Assembly: GCA_964020085.1 (NCBI GenBank)
Contig: OZ026598.1
Span: forward strand, 10,331,024 to 10,395,023
Source: Micromussa lordhowensis
Lineage: Eukaryota > Cnidaria > Anthozoa > Scleractinia > Lobophylliidae
Reading direction: 5' to 3'
Length of the DNA: 64,000 nucleotides
Shown: positions 32,799 to 42,554 of the stretch, one piece after another
Numbering within the stretch: position 1 is the first letter of the stretch
Layout of the letters: every line of letters starts with the position of its first letter
The notes under the pieces: model-generated
Told to the model about the DNA's origin: nothing
The model's database searches: none
The model's input: the letters and a program-made list of their open reading frames with translations, nothing else
Translations under genes and position numbers: made by a program

Positions 32799-34192
32799 TT
32801 TGGATAAAAATTAGTGACAGGCCTGCACGGACTCCCTGCGTGATTTAACTGTAACTGAATAGAGATAAGTGACAGGTCTTCACGGATTTCCTGCGCGATT
32901 TAACTGTAAATGAATGCCTTCATAACTTGGCTTTGACGAGCATGTCTGTAAGAGATTTACCTCTTCTGTATGATAGGATAGGCGGATTCTTGAAGATAGT
33001 GTTCAGCAAAGGCTGATTTTGTATTAGGCCCCAGTTTTGCATGAGTATATTTTTAAGGTTGCGCACCGATGGGTGGTATGTTGTGACAAATGGCAAGATT
33101 TGTTTGCGTGCTTTTGCTTTTTGTTGGAGTGCCGACTGTCTTCCTGCGAAGCTGACTTCTGATAACGTTGTTTGTATCATTTCGTTAGGATAGCCGCGCG
33201 TGGTGAGGCGCGATTTAAAATTTGCGATACTGTCATTAAAGACTGTTTCAGAAGAGTTTGTTCTCAGAAGTCTAAGGGCTTCACCTTTAATAAAACCTTT
33301 TTTAACGCCTGGTGGGTGGCTCGAGGTAAAATGTGTGTACTGAAAGGTTTCAGTCGGCTTGTAATGTGTTCGGATGTCAAGGATCGATTCGTTTCTGAAT
33401 CTTTCTCCTTTAGTTATGATTGTGTCGAGAAATGTTATTTCCATCTCTGAGATTTCAGCCGTGAATTTGATTGTAGGGTGGAAGTTGTTAGCTTGTTTTA
33501 TGAATAGGTCTATTTCCTGTCTGTTAGAGTCCCACAGTGAGAAAATGTCGTCAATATATCGTTTCCACTTTGTCGGTTTTGTTTTGCTTTGATTTATCAA
33601 TTTTGTTTCTATTTCCGCCATGAAGATGTTGGCAAATGCAACTGCCATTTTCGTACCCATTGCGGTTCCATGGGTTTGGAGGTAATTTTTTCCAATAAAT
33701 TGGAATGAATTTTCTTTAAGGATAAGGCAAAGCATTTCTTTGAGATAGTGGGATGGGATGGGAGGGTTGTAGTTGTGAAATTTTTCGTATGCTTTGCATA
33801 CCGTTGTAATACCCTCCTCTTGCGGTATGTTTGTATACAAGCTTGTTACATCCATAGATACCAAAATAGTATTTTGAGAGACCTTTGTCTTCTCTATAAA
33901 GTTTATGAAGTGTGTTGTATCCTTAAGATACGATCTCTGTGTCTGTGCAATCGGCTGTAGTAATTTGTCCACAAACGATGATAGTCTTTCTGTAGGGCCT
34001 TCGCAGCCCGAAATAATCGGTCTTCCGACCGGATTTGGTTTGTGGATTTTAGTAAGGGTATAGAATATAGGGATTCTTGGAGGATTGCGTGTTTGAGAAA
34101 ACCATTTTTTTGTCATGTCATCAATATAGGTATTCCGGTGGAGTCGTGTGACAAGCTCATTAACTCTTTGTAATGTTTCTACCGCCATGGCA
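32799..34192 (-). mobile_element. PLE unit 6, 5'-truncated, 1394 bp
   Basis: Truncated at the same base as unit 5, but the junction reads CCATGGCA/TTTGG instead of CCATGGCG/TTTGG. Confidence 0.92.
32920..34192 (-). pseudogene. Truncated PLE reverse transcriptase (unit 6)
   Basis: Same retained part as unit 5, RT motifs intact; the G-to-A change at 34192 is silent in the frame. Confidence 0.88.
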
Positions 34193-34313
34193 TTTGGATA
34201 AAAATTAGTGACAGGCCTGCACGGACTCCCTGCGTGATTTAACTGTAACTGAATAGAGATAAGTGACAGGTCTTCACGGATTTCCTGCGCGATTTAACTG
34301 TAAATGAATGCCT

Positions 34314-36947
34314 TCATAACTTGGCTTTGACGAGCATGTCTGTAAGAGATTTACCTCTTCTGTATGATAGGATAGGCGGATTCTTGAAGATAGTGTTCAG
34401 CAAAGGCTGATTTTGTATTAGGCCCCAGTTTTGCATGAGTATATTTTTAAGGTTGCGCACCGATGGGTGGTATGTTGTGACAAATGGCAAGATTTGTTTG
34501 CGTGCTTTTGCTTTTTGTTGGAGTGCCGACTGTCTTCCTGCGAAGCTGACTTCTGATAACGTTGTTTGTATCATTTCGTTAGGATAGCCGCGCGTGGTGA
34601 GGCGCGATTTAAAATTTGCGATACTGTCATTAAAGACTGTTTCAGAAGAGTTTGTTCTCAGAAGTCTAAGGGCTTCACCTTTAATAAAACCTTTTTTAAC
34701 GCCTGGTGGGTGGCTCGAGGTAAAATGTGTGTACTGAAAGGTTTCAGTCGGCTTGTAATGTGTTCGGATGTCAAGGATCGATTCGTTTCTGAATCTTTCT
34801 CCTTTAGTTATGATTGTGTCGAGAAATGTTATTTCCATCTCTGAGATTTCAGCCGTGAATTTGATTGTAGGGTGGAAGTTGTTAGCTTGTTTTATGAATA
34901 GGTCTATTTCCTGTCTGTTAGAGTCCCACAGTGAGAAAATGTCGTCAATATATCGTTTCCACTTTGTCGGTTTTGTTTTGCTTTGATTTATCAATTTTGT
35001 TTCTATTTCCGCCATGAAGATGTTGGCAAATGCAACTGCCATTTTCGTACCCATTGCGGTTCCATGGGTTTGGAGGTAATTTTTTCCAATAAATTGGAAT
35101 GAATTTTCTTTAAGGATAAGGCAAAGCATTTCTTTGAGATAGTGGGATGGGATGGGAGGGTTGTAGTTGTGAAATTTTTCGTATGCTTTGCATACCGTTG
35201 TAATACCCTCCTCTTGCGGTATGTTTGTATACAAGCTTGTTACATCCATAGATACCAAAATAGTATTTTGAGAGACCTTTGTCTTCTCTATAAAGTTTAT
35301 GAAGTGTGTTGTATCCTTAAGATACGATCTCTGTGTCTGTGCAATCGGCTGTAGTAATTTGTCCACAAACGATGATAGTCTTTCTGTAGGGCCTTCGCAG
35401 CCCGAAATAATCGGTCTTCCGACCGGATTTGGTTTGTGGATTTTAGTAAGGGTATAGAATATAGGGATTCTTGGAGGATTGCGTGTTTGAGAAAACCATT
35501 TTTTTGTCATGTCATCAATATAGGTATTCCGGTGGAGTCGTGTGACAAGCTCATTAACTCTTTGTAATGTTTCTACCGCCATGGCGTTTTCGAGAGGTTT
35601 ATAATGTTCTCTATTGTTGAGATGAGTTTGAGCTTCTTGTATTTTGTCACACTTGTTCATTATGACGGTTGTTGTTCCTTTATCTGCCTTTTTGAAATTG
35701 ATTTCAGTGTTGTCCACAAGCTCTGTAAGAGCTTTGTATTCGTTGTGTGACAGATTGTTTTTAGGTTTTGATGGTTTGATCTCTGCAAGTTGGATTTTGA
35801 CACTTTCCAAGTAGCTTTCAAGGGCAACTGACTTTTGAACCGGTGGTACCCAGTCTGATTTGACGTGAAACGGGTGCGGTTCTGTATTTTTTGTGTGGAA
35901 TATGTATTGTAGTCGCATTCGTCTTGCGAATTTTTCGAAGTCTTGCAAGAGTTGGCGTCTAATATTGTTCTCCTCTGTCACCGGTGTCGGGACAAATTTG
36001 AGCCCTTTCGAAATAACGTTGACTTGGTTGTCAGTTAGTTGGAGATTGGAGAGGTTTTTAATGAATCTCTCGTTTGACTTTCTTTGTGTGGCAATCCGTT
36101 TTTGAGCATAGCATGCTCGGCGCTGTTTGCGCCTTATGTTTGCGTTGAACCCTGTTCCTTTTTGGGGCCCCTTTACGGTGGTATGATTTTCAGGAAAGAG
36201 ACTTTTGTATTTCTCAAGATCTTTATTGTTTGCAGATGTCTGCAACACATGTGTGTACAATATTTGTTTAAGCTCGTTGAAATCTTGCTGTAATTTTTCA
36301 ACCTTATTTACATCGTAATTTACAATGTTTTCTGTGTTCGCCGAATGCGACTGTTCTCGCGTCGACTTATTTACAGAATTGCTGGCAGTTTCGCTACTGT
36401 TTTTAAAGAACTTAGCCTTTTTGAATTTGCTTTCTTGGCTTTCTAGGCGCCTTTTGTGGTAGCGCGTTAGTGCGCTGACGAAGCCTTGTTCTGCTTGTTG
36501 TTTGATCTCCTTTATTTCCTTGAGAAATGTGTCGTCCGGCGGGATGTTAGCCCTTGCCGAGTATTGGAAGGATTTTGGGCAGGTCTTCTTGTTCATGTGC
36601 TCTTCAAGTTTCCTGATGGAATCCTTGGATTTTCTGATGTTAGTCTCTAAAGAGGCTATGTCCATGTATTTACGTTTCCTGCTTGGCCTTTGGTTTTCAG
36701 CAGACGTTTTAGGCTGGCTGTTCTCTCGTTTGTTATGGTAGTAGGTTTTGTGCCTTGGTTCTATTTGTGATGCTGGGGGACTCTCTTCATTTGCAGAATC
36801 CTCCAATTCGTATTTGCTGTTGTATAGCAAATCGAGTTCATCCTTGGGAGGTATTCCCTCTGGTGTTTTGGGTATGCCAATGTCGTCGTTTACATCATCG
36901 TATCCTGGCGATGGCGAGAGATACTTCTGTAGGATGTTGTCTGTCAT
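34314..36947 (-). CDS. PLE reverse transcriptase, 877 aa (unit 7)
   Basis: Intact ORF; Tyr46 replaces His46. Confidence 0.92.
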   Translation of the reverse strand: MTDNILQKYLSPSPGYDDVNDDIGIPKTPEGIPPKDELDLLYNSKYELEDSANEESPPASQIEPRHKTYYHNKRENSQPKTSAENQRPSRKRKYMDIASLETNIRKSKDSIRKLEEHMNKKTCPKSFQYSARANIPPDDTFLKEIKEIKQQAEQGFVSALTRYHKRRLESQESKFKKAKFFKNSSETASNSVNKSTREQSHSANTENIVNYDVNKVEKLQQDFNELKQILYTHVLQTSANNKDLEKYKSLFPENHTTVKGPQKGTGFNANIRRKQRRACYAQKRIATQRKSNERFIKNLSNLQLTDNQVNVISKGLKFVPTPVTEENNIRRQLLQDFEKFARRMRLQYIFHTKNTEPHPFHVKSDWVPPVQKSVALESYLESVKIQLAEIKPSKPKNNLSHNEYKALTELVDNTEINFKKADKGTTTVIMNKCDKIQEAQTHLNNREHYKPLENAMAVETLQRVNELVTRLHRNTYIDDMTKKWFSQTRNPPRIPIFYTLTKIHKPNPVGRPIISGCEGPTERLSSFVDKLLQPIAQTQRSYLKDTTHFINFIEKTKVSQNTILVSMDVTSLYTNIPQEEGITTVCKAYEKFHNYNPPIPSHYLKEMLCLILKENSFQFIGKNYLQTHGTAMGTKMAVAFANIFMAEIETKLINQSKTKPTKWKRYIDDIFSLWDSNRQEIDLFIKQANNFHPTIKFTAEISEMEITFLDTIITKGERFRNESILDIRTHYKPTETFQYTHFTSSHPPGVKKGFIKGEALRLLRTNSSETVFNDSIANFKSRLTTRGYPNEMIQTTLSEVSFAGRQSALQQKAKARKQILPFVTTYHPSVRNLKNILMQNWGLIQNQPLLNTIFKNPPILSYRRGKSLTDMLVKAKL

Positions 36948-36976
36948 TATCAATGGTGTTTGATAATATATGTATG

Positions 36977-37037
36977 GTCTCCAGCAAGACCGGCGGTTTC
37001 GATTCTGTACGAATCTCTTCAGTTGCTATTTACTGAC
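36977..37037 (-). ncRNA. Hammerhead ribozyme, PLE unit 7
   Basis: All core bases conserved; predicted cut between 36988 and 36987. Confidence 0.9.
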
Positions 37038-37473
37038 AACAGTAATGTGTGTAGGAATAGTAGAGCAAGTTCTCAGTTCTATTCCTGCCTAAGTTGTGAC
37101 GGGCGACCCTTTTATATCTGCAAGAGCAATTAGTGAGGATCGAAAATTGCGTATTATCATTGGCCCATTCCCTATGGAAGGGAACCAATCACCACAGTGT
37201 ATTTTCGATCCGCTCTTTTTTGAAGCTCGGTTGTGTTTGTTTTGAAGGTTCTATTCGTGTAAAATTTTGATAGCAGTTTTGAAAACCTCAAGGTATACAC
37301 TAAAGCATGTACACAATATGTTATGCATCCTAGCCTTGCAAAAATGAGGCCAAGGCGTGTTTGCGTAGTGCTCGCAATCGTGATTTTTGTGTTGTACATT
37401 TGGGAATTGTGTACTGTATATGTTCAACTGTGTGGTTTCACACTGGGACGGGGCCTGTCTGGGATAGCTCAAC

Positions 37474-39152
37474 ATTGGATAAAAATTAGTGACAGGCCTG
37501 CACGGACTCCCTGCGTGATTTAACTGTAACTGAATAGAGATAAGTGACAGGTCTTCACGGATTTCCTGCGCGATTTAACTGTAAATGAATGCCTTCATAA
37601 CTTGGCTTTGACGAGCATGTCTGTAAGAGATTTACCTCTTCTGTATGATAGGATAGGCGGATTCTTGAAGATAGTGTTCAGCAAAGGCTGATTTTGTATT
37701 AGGCCCCAGTTTTGCATGAGTATATTTTTAAGGTTGCGCACCGATGGGTGGTATGTTGTGACAAATGGCAAGATTTGTTTGCGTGCTTTTGCTTTTTGTT
37801 GGAGTGCCGACTGTCTTCCTGCGAAGCTGACTTCTGATAACGTTGTTTGTATCATTTCGTTAGGATAGCCGCGCGTGGTGAGGCGCGATTTAAAATTTGC
37901 GATACTGTCATTAAAGACTGTTTCAGAAGAGTTTGTTCTCAGAAGTCTAAGGGCTTCACCTTTAATAAAACCTTTTTTAACGCCTGGTGGGTGGCTCGAG
38001 GTAAAATGTGTGTACTGAAAGGTTTCAGTCGGCTTGTAATGTGTTCGGATGTCAAGGATCGATTCGTTTCTGAATCTTTCTCCTTTAGTTATGATTGTGT
38101 CGAGAAATGTTATTTCCATCTCTGAGATTTCAGCCGTGAATTTGATTGTAGGGTGGAAGTTGTTAGCTTGTTTTATGAATAGGTCTATTTCCTGTCTGTT
38201 AGAGTCCCACAGTGAGAAAATGTCGTCAATATATCGTTTCCACTTTGTCGGTTTTGTTTTGCTTTGATTTATCAATTTTGTTTCTATTTCCGCCATGAAG
38301 ATGTTGGCAAATGCAACTGCCATTTTCGTACCCATTGCGGTTCCATGGGTTTGGAGGTAATTTTTTCCAATAAATTGGAATGAATTTTCTTTAAGGATAA
38401 GGCAAAGCATTTCTTTGAGATAGTGGGATGGGATGGGAGGGTTGTAGTTGTGAAATTTTTCGTATGCTTTGCATACCGTTGTAATACCCTCCTCTTGCGG
38501 TATGTTTGTATACAAGCTTGTTACATCCATAGATACCAAAATAGTATTTTGAGAGACCTTTGTCTTCTCTATAAAGTTTATGAAGTGTGTTGTATCCTTA
38601 AGATACGATCTCTGTGTCTGTGCAATCGGCTGTAGTAATTTGTCCACAAACGATGATAGTCTTTCTGTAGGGCCTTCGCAGCCCGAAATAATCGGTCTTC
38701 CGACCGGATTTGGTTTGTGGATTTTAGTAAGGGTATAGAATATAGGGATTCTTGGAGGATTGCGTGTTTGAGAAAACCATTTTTTTGTCATGTCATCAAT
38801 ATAGGTATTCCGGTGGAGTCGTGTGACAAGCTCATTAACTCTTTGTAATGTTTCTACCGCCATGGCGTTTTCGAGAGGTTTATAATGTTCTCTATTGTTG
38901 AGATGAGTTTGAGCTTCTTGTATTTTGTCACACTTGTTCATTATGACGGTTGTTGTTCCTTTATCTGCCTTTTTGAAATTGATTTCAGTGTTGTCCACAA
39001 GCTCTGTAAGAGCTTTGTATTCGTTGTGTGACAGATTGTTTTTAGGTTTTGATGGTTTGATCTCTGCAAGTTGGATTTTGACACTTTCCAAGTAGCTTTC
39101 AAGGGCAACTGACTTTTGAACCGGTGGTACCCAGTCTGATTTGACGTGAAAC
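37474..39152 (-). mobile_element. PLE unit 8, 5'-truncated, 1679 bp
   Basis: Truncated at GTGAAAC; the next unit continues ATTGG. The unit's own sequence would read GTGAAACGGG, so AAC is shared with the CAAC-ATTGG tail. Confidence 0.92.
37595..39152 (-). pseudogene. Truncated PLE reverse transcriptase (unit 8)
   Basis: Starts at FHVKSDWVPP (~residue 359), so it keeps DKG and the entire RT domain but loses the N-terminal domain. By chance the junction supplies an ATG (MFHVK), giving a 519-aa frame. Confidence 0.88.
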
Positions 39153-39273
39153 ATTGGATAAAAATTAGTGACAGGCCTGCACGGACTCCCTGCGTGATTT
39201 AACTGTAACTGAATAGAGATAAGTGACAGGTCTTCACGGATTTCCTGCGCGATTTAACTGTAAATGAATGCCT

Positions 39274-41907
39274 TCATAACTTGGCTTTGACGAGCATGTC
39301 TGTAAGAGATTTACCTCTTCTGTATGATAGGATAGGCGGATTCTTGAAGATAGTGTTCAGCAAAGGCTGATTTTGTATTAGGCCCCAGTTTTGCATGAGT
39401 ATATTTTTAAGGTTGCGCACCGATGGGTGGTATGTTGTGACAAATGGCAAGATTTGTTTGCGTGCTTTTGCTTTTTGTTGGAGTGCCGACTGTCTTCCTG
39501 CGAAGCTGACTTCTGATAACGTTGTTTGTATCATTTCGTTAGGATAGCCGCGCGTGGTGAGGCGCGATTTAAAATTTGCGATACTGTCATTAAAGACTGT
39601 TTCAGAAGAGTTTGTTCTCAGAAGTCTAAGGGCTTCACCTTTAATAAAACCTTTTTTAACGCCTGGTGGGTGGCTCGAGGTAAAATGTGTGTACTGAAAG
39701 GTTTCAGTCGGCTTGTAATGTGTTCGGATGTCAAGGATCGATTCGTTTCTGAATCTTTCTCCTTTAGTTATGATTGTGTCGAGAAATGTTATTTCCATCT
39801 CTGAGATTTCAGCCGTGAATTTGATTGTAGGGTGGAAGTTGTTAGCTTGTTTTATGAATAGGTCTATTTCCTGTCTGTTAGAGTCCCACAGTGAGAAAAT
39901 GTCGTCAATATATCGTTTCCACTTTGTCGGTTTTGTTTTGCTTTGATTTATCAATTTTGTTTCTATTTCCGCCATGAAGATGTTGGCAAATGCAACTGCC
40001 ATTTTCGTACCCATTGCGGTTCCATGGGTTTGGAGGTAATTTTTTCCAATAAATTGGAATGAATTTTCTTTAAGGATAAGGCAAAGCATTTCTTTGAGAT
40101 AGTGGGATGGGATGGGAGGGTTGTAGTTGTGAAATTTTTCGTATGCTTTGCATACCGTTGTAATACCCTCCTCTTGCGGTATGTTTGTATACAAGCTTGT
40201 TACATCCATAGATACCAAAATAGTATTTTGAGAGACCTTTGTCTTCTCTATAAAGTTTATGAAGTGTGTTGTATCCTTAAGATACGATCTCTGTGTCTGT
40301 GCAATCGGCTGTAGTAATTTGTCCACAAACGATGATAGTCTTTCTGTAGGGCCTTCGCAGCCCGAAATAATCGGTCTTCCGACCGGATTTGGTTTGTGGA
40401 TTTTAGTAAGGGTATAGAATATAGGGATTCTTGGAGGATTGCGTGTTTGAGAAAACCATTTTTTTGTCATGTCATCAATATAGGTATTCCGGTGGAGTCG
40501 TGTGACAAGCTCATTAACTCTTTGTAATGTTTCTACCGCCATGGCGTTTTCGAGAGGTTTATAATGTTCTCTATTGTTGAGATGAGTTTGAGCTTCTTGT
40601 ATTTTGTCACACTTGTTCATTATGACGGTTGTTGTTCCTTTATCTGCCTTTTTGAAATTGATTTCAGTGTTGTCCACAAGCTCTGTAAGAGCTTTGTATT
40701 CGTTGTGTGACAGATTGTTTTTAGGTTTTGATGGTTTGATCTCTGCAAGTTGGATTTTGACACTTTCCAAGTAGCTTTCAAGGGCAACTGACTTTTGAAC
40801 CGGTGGTACCCAGTCTGATTTGACGTGAAACGGGTGCGGTTCTGTATTTTTTGTGTGGAATATGTATTGTAGTCGCATTCGTCTTGCGAATTTTTCGAAG
40901 TCTTGCAAGAGTTGGCGTCTAATATTGTTCTCCTCTGTCACCGGTGTCGGGACAAATTTGAGCCCTTTCGAAATAACGTTGACTTGGTTGTCAGTTAGTT
41001 GGAGATTGGAGAGGTTTTTAATGAATCTCTCGTTTGACTTTCTTTGTGTGGCAATCCGTTTTTGAGCATAGCATGCTCGGCGCTGTTTGCGCCTTATGTT
41101 TGCGTTGAACCCTGTTCCTTTTTGGGGCCCCTTTACGGTGGTATGATTTTCAGGAAAGAGACTTTTGTATTTCTCAAGATCTTTATTGTTTGCAGATGTC
41201 TGCAACACATGTGTGTACAATATTTGTTTAAGCTCGTTGAAATCTTGCTGTAATTTTTCAACCTTATTTACATCGTAATTTACAATGTTTTCTGTGTTCG
41301 CCGAATGCGACTGTTCTCGCGTCGACTTATTTACAGAATTGCTGGCAGTTTCGCTACTGTTTTTAAAGAACTTAGCCTTTTTGAATTTGCTTTCTTGGCT
41401 TTCTAGGCGCCTTTTGTGGTAGCGCGTTAGTGCGCTGACGAAGCCTTGTTCTGCTTGTTGTTTGATCTCCTTTATTTCCTTGAGAAATGTGTCGTCCGGC
41501 GGGATGTTAGCCCTTGCCGAGTATTGGAAGGATTTTGGGCAGGTCTTCTTGTTCATGTGCTCTTCAAGTTTCCTGATGGAATCCTTGGATTTTCTGATGT
41601 TAGTCTCTAAAGAGGCTATGTCCATGTATTTACGTTTCCTGCTTGGCCTTTGGTTTTCAGCAGACGTTTTAGGCTGGCTGTTCTCTCGTTTGTTATGGTA
41701 GTAGGTTTTGTGCCTTGGTTCTATTTGTGATGCTGGGGGACTCTCTTCATTTGCAGAATCCTCCAATTCGTATTTGCTGTTGTATAGCAAATCGAGTTCA
41801 TCCTTGGGAGGTATTCCCTCTGGTGTTTTGGGTATGCCAATGTCGTCGTTTACATCATCGTATCCTGGCGATGGCGAGAGATACTTCTGTAGGATGTTGT
41901 CTGTCAT
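39274..41907 (-). CDS. PLE reverse transcriptase, 877 aa (unit 9)
   Basis: Intact ORF, Tyr46. Confidence 0.92.
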   Translation of the reverse strand: MTDNILQKYLSPSPGYDDVNDDIGIPKTPEGIPPKDELDLLYNSKYELEDSANEESPPASQIEPRHKTYYHNKRENSQPKTSAENQRPSRKRKYMDIASLETNIRKSKDSIRKLEEHMNKKTCPKSFQYSARANIPPDDTFLKEIKEIKQQAEQGFVSALTRYHKRRLESQESKFKKAKFFKNSSETASNSVNKSTREQSHSANTENIVNYDVNKVEKLQQDFNELKQILYTHVLQTSANNKDLEKYKSLFPENHTTVKGPQKGTGFNANIRRKQRRACYAQKRIATQRKSNERFIKNLSNLQLTDNQVNVISKGLKFVPTPVTEENNIRRQLLQDFEKFARRMRLQYIFHTKNTEPHPFHVKSDWVPPVQKSVALESYLESVKIQLAEIKPSKPKNNLSHNEYKALTELVDNTEINFKKADKGTTTVIMNKCDKIQEAQTHLNNREHYKPLENAMAVETLQRVNELVTRLHRNTYIDDMTKKWFSQTRNPPRIPIFYTLTKIHKPNPVGRPIISGCEGPTERLSSFVDKLLQPIAQTQRSYLKDTTHFINFIEKTKVSQNTILVSMDVTSLYTNIPQEEGITTVCKAYEKFHNYNPPIPSHYLKEMLCLILKENSFQFIGKNYLQTHGTAMGTKMAVAFANIFMAEIETKLINQSKTKPTKWKRYIDDIFSLWDSNRQEIDLFIKQANNFHPTIKFTAEISEMEITFLDTIITKGERFRNESILDIRTHYKPTETFQYTHFTSSHPPGVKKGFIKGEALRLLRTNSSETVFNDSIANFKSRLTTRGYPNEMIQTTLSEVSFAGRQSALQQKAKARKQILPFVTTYHPSVRNLKNILMQNWGLIQNQPLLNTIFKNPPILSYRRGKSLTDMLVKAKL

Positions 41908-41936
41908 TATCAATGGTGTTTGATAATATATGTATG

Positions 41937-41997
41937 GTCTCCAGCAAGACCGGCGGTTTCGATTCTGTACGAATCTCTTCAGTTGCTATTTACTGAC
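41937..41997 (-). ncRNA. Hammerhead ribozyme, PLE unit 9
   Basis: All core bases conserved; predicted cut between 41948 and 41947. Confidence 0.9.
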
Positions 41998-42554
41998 AAC
42001 AGTAATGTGTGTAGGAATAGTAGAGCAAGTTCTCAGTTCTATTCCTGTCTAAGTTGTGACGGGCGACCCTTTTATATCTGCAAGAGCAATTAGTGAGGAT
42101 CGAAAATTGCGTATTATCATTGGCCCATTCCCTATGGAAGGGAACCAATCACCACAGTGTATTTTCGATCCGCTCTTTTTTGAAGCTCGGTTGTGTTTGT
42201 TTTGAAGGTTCTATTCGTGTAAAATTTTGATAGCAGTTTTGAAAACCTCAAGGTATACACTAAAGCATGTACACAATATGTTATGCATCCTAGCCTTGCA
42301 AAAATGAGGCCAAGGCGTGTTTGCGTAGTGCTCGCAATCGTGATTTTTGTGTTGTACATTTGGGAATTGTGTACTGTATATGTTCAACTGTGTGGTTTCA
42401 CACTGGGACGGGGCCTGTCTGGGATAGCTCAACATTGGATAAAAATTAGTGACAGGCCTGCACGGACTCCCTGCGTGATTTAACTGTAACTGAATAGAGA
42501 TAAGTGACAGGTCTTCACGGATTTCCTGCGCGATTTAACTGTAAATGAATGCCT

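Larger units (their letters stand above)
34193..37473 (-). mobile_element. PLE unit 7, full length
   Basis: Complete; the first unit carrying the Tyr46 variant (A at 36812). Confidence 0.92.
39153..42433 (-). mobile_element. PLE unit 9, full length
   Basis: Complete; carries T at 42048 in the leader, where units 1-4, 7, 14 and 15 have C. Confidence 0.92.
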
